DNA of 64,000 bases from assembly GCF_900102135.1 (NCBI RefSeq), contig NZ_FMVJ01000002.1, positions 273,709 through 337,708 of the forward strand, written 5' to 3'. Below are positions 56,817 through 64,000 of this stretch, one piece after another. The notes beneath the pieces are model-generated. The model worked only from the letters and a program-made list of their open reading frames with translations. It ran no database searches and was not told where the DNA came from. This DNA is from Microvirga guangxiensis (GTDB lineage Bacteria > Pseudomonadota > Alphaproteobacteria > Rhizobiales > Beijerinckiaceae). Made by a program: the position numbers and the translations under genes. Positions within the stretch are counted from its first letter, which is position 1. Every line of letters begins with the position of its first letter.

Positions 56817-57758
56817 ATGAAGTCGGTAATGGGTGGATTGGCCGTGTTGGCGCTGGCGATAGGGCCAGCCGCGGCGCAGGAAACGAAGGTGACCATCGGT
56901 ATTTCGGGCTGGACGGGCTTTGCGCCCCTCACGCTCGCGAAAGAGGCCGGCATTTTCAAGAAGAACGGGCTCGACGTCACGATCAAGAAGGTTCCCCAGG
57001 CCAGCCGCCACCTTGCGATTCAGTCGGGCGACATTCAGTGCGCCGCCACGACCGTTGAAACCTGGATCGTATGGAATGCCAACGGCGTGCCGACCAAGCA
57101 GATCTTCCAGCTCGACAAGAGTTATGGCGCGGACGGCATGGTGGTGAGAAACGACGTCGGCTCCATCAAGGACATCAAGGGCAAGACGGTCGCGGCCTCT
57201 GCTCCCGGCACGTCCCCCTATTTCGTGCTCTCCTGGATGCTGAAAAAGAACGGCCTTTCGGTGAAGGACGTGACGGTGGTCAACATGGAGCCGGGCCCCG
57301 CCGCCCAGGCTTTCATTGCCGGGCAGAACGATGTGGCCATGACCTATGAGCCCTATCTCTCATCGGTGCGCGCCGCGCCGCAATCCGGCAAGATCATCGC
57401 CACCACCCTCGACTATCCGGCTGTGATGGACACCTTCGGCTGCACGCCGAAATTCCTGACGGAGAACCCGAAGGCCGCTAAGGCTCTGGCGGACAGCTAT
57501 TTCGACGCTGTCGACATGATCGCAAAGGATCAGGCGAAAGCCTATGAGATCATGGGCGCCGACGTGAAACAGACCGGTGAAGCCTTCGGCAAGTCGGCTC
57601 AGTTCCTGCGCTGGCAGGACCGTGAAGCGAACAAGAAATTCTTCGCAGGCGAGTTCAAGACCTTCTCGGCGGAAGCTGCGGACCTGCTGCTCGAAACCGG
57701 CGTCATCAAGCAGAAGCCGGATATGGAAGCTCTCGCGGATACGAGCTTCATCCAGTAA
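56817..57758 (+). CDS. ABC transporter substrate-binding protein, TauA/SsuA-like
   Basis: A 313-residue NMT1/TauA-type periplasmic binding protein. A Sec signal peptide (about 1-20, ending AAAQ) precedes VTIGISGWTGFAPLTLAKEA, the family's N-terminal strand. KGKTVAASAPGTSPYFVLSW and AQAFIAGQNDVAMTYEPYLS line the usual ligand cleft. The family carries sulfonates, nitrate, pyrimidines and heteroaromatics. The ATG at 56817 is preceded by a GGAGG site. The operator upstream suggests a histidine-related ligand, such as urocanate or histidine itself; that is inference. Confidence 0.87.
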   Translation: MKSVMGGLAVLALAIGPAAAQETKVTIGISGWTGFAPLTLAKEAGIFKKNGLDVTIKKVPQASRHLAIQSGDIQCAATTVETWIVWNANGVPTKQIFQLDKSYGADGMVVRNDVGSIKDIKGKTVAASAPGTSPYFVLSWMLKKNGLSVKDVTVVNMEPGPAAQAFIAGQNDVAMTYEPYLSSVRAAPQSGKIIATTLDYPAVMDTFGCTPKFLTENPKAAKALADSYFDAVDMIAKDQAKAYEIMGADVKQTGEAFGKSAQFLRWQDREANKKFFAGEFKTFSAEAADLLLETGVIKQKPDMEALADTSFIQ

Positions 57759-57770
57759 CGCACACTCACG

Positions 57771-57795
57771 GCGGTAGCTCTCCGTGAGCTACCGC
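57771..57795 (+). terminator. Hairpin between binding protein and permease genes
   Basis: GCGGTAGCTC (57771-57780) and GAGCTACCGC (57786-57795) form a perfect ten-pair stem with a TCCGT loop, 12 bases after the binding-protein stop. There is no T run, so it more likely stabilises the upstream mRNA or causes partial termination. Confidence 0.5.
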
Positions 57796-57833
57796 TCGAC
57801 CGCCCATCCTTGCTGTCCGGAAGCAATTTCTTA

Positions 57834-58610
57834 ATGCCTCGTCCTCTCGAACCTGTCGGCCAGAGCACGCGTATTACGCTCGGCATCTCCTTCTTCGTGC
57901 TCTTCTTCGCGGCCTGGGCCTTTGCGACCCTTGGCGGCTTCGTCTCGCGCACCTTCCTCGCAGACCCGATCACCATGTTGCAGGACGGGTGGCTGCTGCT
58001 CACGCGCTTCGGGTTCCTGAGCGATATCGGCATCACAGTCTGGCGCGTGGTCGGCGGCTTCATCATGGCGGCGATCATCGCCGTGCCCCTCGGCATCCTC
58101 ATGGGGGCATACAAATCCTTCGAGGCGTTTCTCGAGCCGTTCGTGTCCTTCGCGCGCTATCTTCCCGCATCCGCCTTCGTGCCGCTGCTCATCCTGTGGG
58201 CAGGCATCGGCGAGATGCAGAAGCTTCTCGTCATCTTCATCGGCTCGGTCTTCCAGATCATTCTGATGGTGGCCGTCGCCGTGGGCAATACCCGCCGCGA
58301 TCTGGTAGAGGCCGCCTATACGTTGGGCTCGAGCGATCAGGGTGTCGTCAAACGCGTGCTCATTCCGGCCAATGCGCCAGAGATCGCGGAGATCCTGCGT
58401 CTCGTCCTGGGCTGGGCCTGGACTTATGTCATCGTCGCCGAACTCATCGGATCGTCATCGGGCATCGGCCACATGATCATCGACAGCCAGGCGCTCATGG
58501 CGACGGGACAAATGATTTTCGGCATCATCGTCATCGGCGTCATCGGCCTGATCTCCGACTTCCTGTTCAAGGCGGTCAACCGCAAGATCTTCGCCTGGAG
58601 GCTCGCATGA
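57834..58610 (+). CDS. ABC transporter permease, TauC/SsuC-like
   Basis: A 258-residue inner-membrane permease with about six membrane segments. The binding-protein-dependent EAA loop reads LVEAAYTLGSSDQGVVKRVL and is followed by IPANAPEIAEILRLVLGWAW. The family is that of TauC, SsuC and nitrate permeases. The ATG at 57834 is used; a TTG at 57810 is also open. It ends in an ATGA overlap with the ATPase gene. Confidence 0.9.
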   Translation: MPRPLEPVGQSTRITLGISFFVLFFAAWAFATLGGFVSRTFLADPITMLQDGWLLLTRFGFLSDIGITVWRVVGGFIMAAIIAVPLGILMGAYKSFEAFLEPFVSFARYLPASAFVPLLILWAGIGEMQKLLVIFIGSVFQIILMVAVAVGNTRRDLVEAAYTLGSSDQGVVKRVLIPANAPEIAEILRLVLGWAWTYVIVAELIGSSSGIGHMIIDSQALMATGQMIFGIIVIGVIGLISDFLFKAVNRKIFAWRLA

Positions 58611-59398
58611 CCGGCACGATTCTCCAGATCGAAAACGTCTCGCGTGTGTTTCCCGGCATTCGCGGCGGAGCGCCTGTGCGTGCGCTCGAGCCGACGAGCC
58701 TGCAGGTAGCGCAGAACGACTTCATCACCATTCTCGGCCCGTCCGGCTGCGGAAAATCCACGCTCCTGCGCATCGTAGCGGGGCTCGACCGCCCGAGCGG
58801 CGGACGCGTGCTTCTCAATGGGCGCGAGATCAAGGGCCCCGGCGCGGATCGGGGCATGGTGTTCCAGTCCTACACCTTGTTCCCATGGCTCACGATTGCC
58901 GAGAACATCGAATATGGCCTGCGCGAAAAGGGCATGGCGAAGTCGCAGCGTCGGGACATCGTGGCGTCCTATACTGAGAAGGTCGGCCTGCGCGGTTTCG
59001 AGAACCATTACCCGAAGCAGCTGTCCGGCGGCATGCAGCAGCGCACCGCCATTGCCCGCGCGTTGGCCAACGACCCCGAAATCCTGCTTCTCGACGAACC
59101 CTTCGGCGCGCTCGACAACCAGACTCGCGGCCTGATGCAGGAGCTGCTGCTCGGCATCTGGGAGCGCGAGCGCAAGACGGTTCTCTTCGTCACGCATGAC
59201 ATCGAGGAAGCGATCTTCCTTGCCTCCCGTGTCATCGTCATGTCGGCGCGCCCCGGCCGCATTAAGGCCGACATCCCTGTCGACCTGCCGCACCCGCGAC
59301 ACTACACGATGAAGACGACACCGGAATTCTCCAGCTTGAAAGCCGAATTGACCGAGGAAATCCGGCACGAGGCCATCGAGGCCGACGTGGCGCATTAG
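58607..59398 (+). CDS. ABC transporter ATP-binding protein, TauB/SsuB-like
   Basis: A 263-residue ATPase: Walker A GPSGCGKST, Q-loop VFQSYTLFPWLT, signature LSGGMQQRTAIARA, Walker B ILLLDEPFGALD and switch histidine in FVTHDIEEAI. The motif set is that of TauB/SsuB. It starts at 58607, overlapping the permease stop, with a GGAGG site just upstream. It completes a three-gene importer. A longer open frame beginning at 57989 is a shadow of the permease gene. Confidence 0.93.
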   Translation: MTGTILQIENVSRVFPGIRGGAPVRALEPTSLQVAQNDFITILGPSGCGKSTLLRIVAGLDRPSGGRVLLNGREIKGPGADRGMVFQSYTLFPWLTIAENIEYGLREKGMAKSQRRDIVASYTEKVGLRGFENHYPKQLSGGMQQRTAIARALANDPEILLLDEPFGALDNQTRGLMQELLLGIWERERKTVLFVTHDIEEAIFLASRVIVMSARPGRIKADIPVDLPHPRHYTMKTTPEFSSLKAELTEEIRHEAIEADVAH

Positions 59399-59408
59399 AG
59401 ACTCCAAA

Positions 59409-59451
59409 ATCCGCCTCACGTAGGCCTTAAAAACCTGCGTATGAGGCGGAT
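59409..59451. terminator. Terminator hairpin between convergent ABC and IclR genes
   Basis: ATCCGCCTCA (59409-59418) and TGAGGCGGAT (59442-59451) are perfect ten-base complements enclosing a smaller partly paired loop. On the minus strand it is followed by TTTTGG. It serves the IclR gene and possibly both directions. Confidence 0.6.
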
Positions 59452-59468
59452 GCATCTCTTGAGATCGA

Positions 59469-60281
59469 TCAGACGGATCCGGCTCCAAGGCTCCGGGCCG
59501 GATAGCGCAGCGTCGGATCAAAGGGATTGAGCTGGCGAGAAATCCCCTCCGCTTCTTTCCGAAGCAATTCGACGACGAGCGGCAGGCGATCTCCCTGCAG
59601 CCGCTCCAACAATGTCCCGATGCTCAACGCAGCAACTGCTCGCCCCTCCGCATCGAGGATCGGAACACCGACACCGGCCATGCCAGGGATCAAACCAGTG
59701 TTGAGGCTGGCATATCCGGTCTTACGGACGTTATCGAGATGCATCCGCAACCCGACTTCATCGAAGCTTCCTCGATCGAGGAGGCGCGGAACATTGAAAC
59801 GAATGATCGTCTCGCGCTCATCTTCCGGCAGATAGGACAGAATAGCCAGACTGCCCTGCCCGATCCCAAGTGGCACCTTGCCGCCAATATCGCCCGTAAA
59901 AGTTCTGATTGGGAACGGCCCTTCGATCCTGTCCAGACAGACTGCGTCAAAGCCATTGCGCACGAGAAGAAAGACGCTGTCGCTCAGGGTTGACGACAGA
60001 CGCAAGAGCGCTGGTCGTGCCGCGCGGCGCAGACCGCCTGCATGCGCCGCGCGCGCCGCGAGCACGAAGAAGTCGAGAGCGAGCCGATATTTCCGGCTGG
60101 CCTCGGCCTGCTCGACGAAGCCTTCGGCCATCAGGGCCTTCAATGCTCGATGGGCGCTGGGCTGGCTGATCTCACTTGCGGCGGCGATATCGGTGAGGCG
60201 CATGCCTTGAGGATCTCCACTCCCCAAAACCTTGAGGATTCCCAGAGCTCGCCTCGTTCCGGATACTGTATCTTCCGACAT
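59469..60281 (-). CDS. IclR family transcriptional regulator
   Basis: A 270-residue IclR-type regulator: winged helix (about 8-70, TRRALGILKVLGSGDPQGMR, then LTDIAAASEISQPSAHRALK) and effector domain (about 85-255, with GGKVPLGIGQGSLAILSYLP and GYASLNTGLIPGMAGVGVPI). It is divergent from the polyamine-type ABC/dehydrogenase operon at 60462. It is not a close copy of the IclR protein at 17363, but the setting is parallel. The ATG at 60281 lies inside an inverted-repeat arm. Confidence 0.91.
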   Translation of the reverse strand: MSEDTVSGTRRALGILKVLGSGDPQGMRLTDIAAASEISQPSAHRALKALMAEGFVEQAEASRKYRLALDFFVLAARAAHAGGLRRAARPALLRLSSTLSDSVFLLVRNGFDAVCLDRIEGPFPIRTFTGDIGGKVPLGIGQGSLAILSYLPEDERETIIRFNVPRLLDRGSFDEVGLRMHLDNVRKTGYASLNTGLIPGMAGVGVPILDAEGRAVAALSIGTLLERLQGDRLPLVVELLRKEAEGISRQLNPFDPTLRYPARSLGAGSV

Positions 60282-60329
60282 TTGAAACCGTCAATTGCTA
60301 TTCCGAGGCTATCTTTCAAATAGCGGAAG
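60272..60329. promoter_or_regulatory. Inverted repeat at the IclR start, candidate operator
   Basis: CTTCCGACATTTGAAA (60272-60287) and TTTCAAATAGCGGAAG (60314-60329) are inverted arms matching at 14 of 16 bases, 26 bases apart. One arm covers the start codon region of the IclR gene. It may be the binding site for that regulator, controlling itself and the rightward operon. Confidence 0.5.
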
Positions 60330-60461
60330 AAATGTCAAAAAAATTTCATACTGTGGAACCTCTTCGTTGACTTGGCCGGAGGTCTTCGCCGTGATGGGTC
60401 CCCGGGCAGCGTGCTCACACGGATCGCGAGATCCGAGGCTTTGCAATGATCGGAGGACTGT

Positions 60462-61514
60462 ATGGCGTTCCTGACGCTCGAAAGGGTTTCCAAGGAATTC
60501 GGTACGTTCACAGCCGTGCGCGATGTCGACCTGACAATCGAGAAAGGCGAATTCGTTTCGCTGCTCGGGCCATCAGGATGTGGAAAAACGACGACCTTGC
60601 AGATGATCGCAGGGCTGCTTGAACCGACCCACGGCCGCATCTCGCTCGACGGTCGCGACATCACCCGCGAGAAGCCCAATCGCCGCGGTCTCGGCGTCGT
60701 CTTCCAGAGCTATGCCCTCTTCCCTCACATGACCGTCGCGCAGAACGTGGCCTTCGGCCTCGAGATGCGGCGCGTACCGCAGGCTGAACGCACCGAGCGT
60801 GTCCGTGAAGCTCTTTCGTTGGTGCAGCTCTCCTCCTTTGCCGATCGCTATCCTCGTCAGCTGTCCGGCGGCCAGAGGCAGCGTGTCGCCATTGCGCGCG
60901 CCCTCGTGATCGCGCCGCCTGTCCTGTTGCTGGATGAGCCGCTCTCCAATCTGGACGCCAAGCTGCGCGAGGAAATGCAGTTCGAGTTGCGACGGATCCA
61001 GCGCAAGGTCGGTACGACCACCATCATGGTCACTCACGATCAGGCCGAGGCGCTGTCCATCAGCGACCGCGTGGTCGTGATGGAGAACGGGAAGATGACG
61101 CAGGTGGACGCTCCCTACCGTCTCTACGAGCAGCCTTCTAACGCCTTCATCTCCTCGTTCGTCGGCAAGACCAATCTTCTGAGCGGCACTTGGCGCGGCA
61201 ACGGCGCGCAAATCGGAAACGTTGTGCTGGAAGCATCTGCTCCGGACATCGCTCCCGGCGCGCCGATCACGCTGTCGATCCGTCCTGAGAAGATTCTGTT
61301 GCGGGATGCGGGCTCGGGACGCCTCGACGGACGCGTCCTCAGTCGCTTCTTCCTGGGCAGTCAATGGCTCTTCACGGTCGAGACTCCCGTCGGAACCATG
61401 ACGGTTTCCATTCCCAATCAGGGCAACGAGCCTCCCACCGAAGGCTCGCCGGTCAGCCTCGACTGGTCACCTGCCAACCTGCGCATCATGGCAGGCACCG
61501 CCACTGCGGCTTGA
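60462..61514 (+). CDS. ABC transporter ATP-binding protein, PotA-like
   Basis: A 350-residue ATPase with Walker A GPSGCGKTT, Q-loop VFQSYALFPHMT, signature LSGGQRQRVAIARA, Walker B LLLDEPLSNLDA and a switch histidine in MVTHDQAEAL. A C-terminal TOBE region (about 230-345, ITLSIRPEKILLRD) marks the polyamine/iron subgroup. A CGGAGG site lies before the ATG. First gene of the operon; no binding-protein gene lies between it and the permeases, so that gene is presumably beyond the window edge. Confidence 0.93.
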   Translation: MAFLTLERVSKEFGTFTAVRDVDLTIEKGEFVSLLGPSGCGKTTTLQMIAGLLEPTHGRISLDGRDITREKPNRRGLGVVFQSYALFPHMTVAQNVAFGLEMRRVPQAERTERVREALSLVQLSSFADRYPRQLSGGQRQRVAIARALVIAPPVLLLDEPLSNLDAKLREEMQFELRRIQRKVGTTTIMVTHDQAEALSISDRVVVMENGKMTQVDAPYRLYEQPSNAFISSFVGKTNLLSGTWRGNGAQIGNVVLEASAPDIAPGAPITLSIRPEKILLRDAGSGRLDGRVLSRFFLGSQWLFTVETPVGTMTVSIPNQGNEPPTEGSPVSLDWSPANLRIMAGTATAA

Positions 61515-61523
61515 GGGAGAAAG

Positions 61524-62384
61524 ATGATTTCACGCTCCCCCACCATTTCCATTCCATGGCTGCTTGCCGGCCCTGGCGCGTTGTTCTTTGCAGGCCTCGT
61601 GCTTCTGCCGCTGGCATTGACCCTCATTCTGTCGTTTCACGCCTACGATCATTCCACCGGCATCCAGAACACGTTCACGCTGTCTCACTACATCGCGGTC
61701 GTCACTGACGACTATTATCTGGAGATCTTCTGGCGCACGTTGCGGATCGCAGCGCTAACCACGCTCCTCTGCGCCGTGATTGGAGTTCCGGAAGCCTATA
61801 TTCTCTCACGCATGAAGGATCCGTGGCGCTCGGTCTTCCTTCTCGTCATTATCGGCCCCTTGCTCGTCTCGGTCGTCGTCCGCACCTTCGGCTGGAGCAT
61901 GCTGCTCGGTTCGCAAGGCCTCGTGAACCAAGCTCTCCAGCTCTTCGGATTTCCTTCGGTCAGAATCCTCTACACCGAGACCGCCATTGTCATCGCCCTC
62001 GTCCACGTGATGCTGCCGTTCATGGTCATCCCGGTGTGGACGGCTTTGCAGAAGCTCGACCCCATGGTGGAAGCTGCGGCCTGGACGCTCGGCGCTTCGC
62101 ATTTCACTGCCCTGCGCCGTGTGGTGATGCCGCAGGTCACGTTGGGCATGCTCTCCGGCAGCCTCATCGTCTTCGGCCTGTCGGCCAGCGCTTTCGCCGT
62201 TCCGGCCCTGCTTGGCGGTCGTCGTCTCAAGATGGCGGCAACGCTGGTCTATGACGAGTACCTCCAGGAACTCAACTGGCCGCTCGGAGCCACCATCGCG
62301 ATCATCGTGCTTGTCGCAAATCTTTGCATCATGCTGGCCTACAACCGCATGGTCGAGGCTCGCGCGCGCCGGACCCTTGGGTGA
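61524..62384 (+). CDS. ABC transporter permease, PotB-like
   Basis: A 286-residue membrane protein with about six hydrophobic segments. The EAA loop reads MVEAAAWTLGASHFTALRRV, followed by VMPQVTLGML. Belongs to the spermidine/putrescine permease I group. It begins nine bases after the ATPase stop and ends four bases before the next permease, so the three genes are one transcript. Confidence 0.91.
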   Translation: MISRSPTISIPWLLAGPGALFFAGLVLLPLALTLILSFHAYDHSTGIQNTFTLSHYIAVVTDDYYLEIFWRTLRIAALTTLLCAVIGVPEAYILSRMKDPWRSVFLLVIIGPLLVSVVVRTFGWSMLLGSQGLVNQALQLFGFPSVRILYTETAIVIALVHVMLPFMVIPVWTALQKLDPMVEAAAWTLGASHFTALRRVVMPQVTLGMLSGSLIVFGLSASAFAVPALLGGRRLKMAATLVYDEYLQELNWPLGATIAIIVLVANLCIMLAYNRMVEARARRTLG

Positions 62385-62388
62385 TACC

Positions 62389-63183
62389 ATGCACAAGAAC
62401 GGCCCTATCGCTCTTCTCTTTCACATTCTCGTCCTGACGTTCGTCCTGGCGCCGCTCGTCATTATCTGTCTCGTCGCGTTCACGCCGGAAAACACGCTGA
62501 GCCTGCCGACAAACGGATTGTCGCTGCGCTGGTTCAAGGCCGTGTTCGCGCATCCGGATTTCATGGCGTCCTTCTGGAACAGCATCTGGCTTGCCACGTT
62601 CTCCGCGACGCTTGCCGTCGCCTTCGCCGTCCCCGCTGGTCTCGCCATCAGCCGCTATACGTTTCCGGGACGGGACTTTCTGAACGCCCTGTTCCTGTCG
62701 CCGCTGATCATTCCGCACCTTGTTCTCGGCGTCGCCTTCCTGCGTCTGTTCGCGCTCATCGGTGCGACCGGAAGCTTCTCCTGGCTCGTCGCGACGCACA
62801 CCATCATCGTGACGCCCTATGTCCTGCGTCTTGTGCTCGCAGCTCTGTCCGGGCTCGACCGCAGCGCGGAACAGGCGGCGCGTACGCTCGGAGCCAGCGA
62901 GTGGACCGCGTTTCGCCGCGTCACCGCCCCCATGATCCTGCCCGGCATCACGGGCGGCTGGCTGCTTGCCTTCATCAACAGCTTCGACGAGTTGACGATG
63001 TCCATCTTCGTGACATCGCCCTCGACCGTCACGTTGCCGGTCCGCATGTACATGTACGCGACAGAGTCCATCGACCCGATGATGGCGGCCGTCTCGGCAT
63101 TGATGATCGCAATCACCGCTGCGGCCATGCTGGTGCTAGATCGCGCCTTCGGACTTGATCGCATTCTTGTCGGGCAGCGCTGA
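62389..63183 (+). CDS. ABC transporter permease, PotC-like
   Basis: A 264-residue membrane protein, about six segments. The EAA loop is SAEQAARTLGASEWTAFRRV, then TAPMILPGITGGWLLAFINS. Belongs to the PotC group. The ATG at 62389 (MHKNGPIALLFH) is used; the frame extends upstream to 62212 inside the previous gene. Unlike the importer at 21530, the two membrane domains are on separate proteins here. Confidence 0.91.
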   Translation: MHKNGPIALLFHILVLTFVLAPLVIICLVAFTPENTLSLPTNGLSLRWFKAVFAHPDFMASFWNSIWLATFSATLAVAFAVPAGLAISRYTFPGRDFLNALFLSPLIIPHLVLGVAFLRLFALIGATGSFSWLVATHTIIVTPYVLRLVLAALSGLDRSAEQAARTLGASEWTAFRRVTAPMILPGITGGWLLAFINSFDELTMSIFVTSPSTVTLPVRMYMYATESIDPMMAAVSALMIAITAAAMLVLDRAFGLDRILVGQR

Positions 63184-63193
63184 GGAAACGGAT

Positions 63194-63484
63194 ATGGCTC
63201 TTCTCAAGCGCCTGGCACGGCACGAGCTTCCTCCGATTTCATTCACGCTGAACGGTACCGTCTGTACGGGGCGCGTGGGAGACACGGTTCTGACCGCCAT
63301 CCTCACCCAGGCCGACCAGTTGCGCCTGAGCGACTTCTCGGGCTCTCCCCGAGCCGGGTTCTGCCAAATGGGCGCATGCCAGGATTGCTGGGTCATGACG
63401 AGTGACGGCGAGCGCATCCGCGCCTGCAGCACGGCTCTCGAGCCGGGGATGAATCTTCGAACCTTCGCGGAGCAGAGATCGTGA
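63194..63484 (+). CDS. (2Fe-2S)-binding protein, gamma subunit (HcnA-like)
   Basis: A 96-residue ferredoxin-like subunit. Cysteines at 57, 62, 65 and 78 (GFCQMGACQDCWV, then RACST) keep the same C-x4-C-x2-C-x12-C spacing as the protein at 16900. The ATG at 63194 lies in the operon eleven bases after the permease. Its stop overlaps the next start as GTGA. It is the small electron-transfer subunit of a second trimeric dehydrogenase. Confidence 0.88.
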   Translation: MALLKRLARHELPPISFTLNGTVCTGRVGDTVLTAILTQADQLRLSDFSGSPRAGFCQMGACQDCWVMTSDGERIRACSTALEPGMNLRTFAEQRS

Positions 63485-64000
63485 GCAACGCAGTTCGCCC
63501 GCTGATCGTCGGCGCAGGTCCCGCAGGCATTCGCGCGGCTCAGGCACTCGTCGAAGCAGGCTTGAAGCCGATTGTCGTCGACGAGGCAGCATCGGGCGGC
63601 GGGCAGATCTATCGCCAAAGGCTCGCCCCCGATAAGCGCACGCCGCGCGACCTTTACGGCTCGGAGGCAAGCAAGGCGACTGCGCTTCACGAAACCTTTG
63701 CGCGGATTAGGGACAAGATCGAATATTTTCCGCAAACCCTCGTGTGGAATGTCCGTGGCACGTCCGCGGATGTGGCCATCGATGGCAGAACGCGCCGCCT
63801 CGACTTCAGCCACCTGATCCTCGCGACCGGAGCGACGGACCGTATCGTTCCGTTCCACGGCTGGACCATACCCGGCGTATTCACCCTGGGTGGCGCACAG
63901 ATTGCTCTGAAATCGCAGGGCTGCGCCATCGGCGAACAAGTTGTCTTCCTGGGCTCCGGCCCCCTGCTCTATCTCGTTGCCTGGCAATACGTGAAGGCTG
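63481..64000 (+). CDS. NAD(P)/FAD oxidoreductase, alpha subunit (HcnB-like), cut by window edge
   Basis: From a GTG at 63481 the frame is open to base 64000 (about 173 residues seen). It begins VSNAVRPLIVGAGPAGIRAA, continues with VVDEAASGGGQIYRQRL, and includes ILATGATDRIVPFHGWTIPG and FTLGGAQIALKSQGCAIGEQ. It is a paralogue of the alpha subunit at 15540. The C-terminal [2Fe-2S] domain and the beta subunit would lie to the right of the window. Confidence 0.88.
   Translation, partial: MSNAVRPLIVGAGPAGIRAAQALVEAGLKPIVVDEAASGGGQIYRQRLAPDKRTPRDLYGSEASKATALHETFARIRDKIEYFPQTLVWNVRGTSADVAIDGRTRRLDFSHLILATGATDRIVPFHGWTIPGVFTLGGAQIALKSQGCAIGEQVVFLGSGPLLYLVAWQYVKA

Overview
The window looks like chromosome of a GC-rich alphaproteobacterium of the order Hyphomicrobiales (Rhizobiales), perhaps a Methylobacteriaceae/Microvirga-like soil bacterium. 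The grounds are a CIRCE-controlled groESL operon, a complete hut operon with HutF and HutG, many solute-binding-protein transporters, IclR/Lrp/HutC regulators, frequent GTG/TTG starts and 4- or 8-base gene overlaps. The genus is an inference. No tRNA, rRNA, CRISPR array, prophage or insertion sequence was seen.

Layout. 1-9.5 kb is mostly housekeeping: a partial luciferase-like monooxygenase, an orphan TakP-type TRAP binding protein, groEL/groES, a short PhnA-domain protein, slyX-trhO, an amidase, a Crp-family regulator and two small unknown proteins. 9.5-12.1 kb is an arginine-to-proline module: an Lrp regulator divergent from arginase and ornithine cyclodeaminase. 12.1-27.5 kb is a divergent catabolic island around an IclR regulator. 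Leftward run a three-subunit flavin/iron-sulfur dehydrogenase of the opine oxidase/hydroxyproline dehydrogenase type, an OCD-family protein and a DadA-like oxidoreductase. Rightward run an enoyl-CoA hydratase, a polyamine-type ABC importer with a fused permease, a CaiC-like acyl-CoA ligase, an NAD(P)-binding protein and a PuuB-like oxidase. Nearly identical 15-base palindromes stand in front of both arms.

27.5-39.1 kb is one leftward chemosensory operon: a soluble receptor with two signalling hairpins, a triple-CheW protein, CheB, CheR, CheA, a STAS protein, a lone receiver, CheC, and a hybrid histidine kinase whose LOV-like domain has glycine in place of the photoactive cysteine. No flagellar genes are adjacent. 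A GGDEF/EAL protein, an SDR and two small unknown proteins follow. 43.5-48.4 kb is a PadR-adaptor-RND efflux operon with a perfect operator over the PadR start. 48.5-59.4 kb is histidine utilization: hutC-hutF leftward and hutIHGUD rightward, then a TauABC-like transporter that shares the putative HutC operator.

From 59.5 kb to the edge a second IclR regulator diverges from a polyamine-type ABC importer followed by the iron-sulfur and FAD subunits of a second dehydrogenase of the same type as at 15-17 kb. The recurring theme is uptake and oxidation of nitrogenous compounds (histidine, arginine, and probably opine-, proline- or betaine-like molecules), each under its own local repressor.
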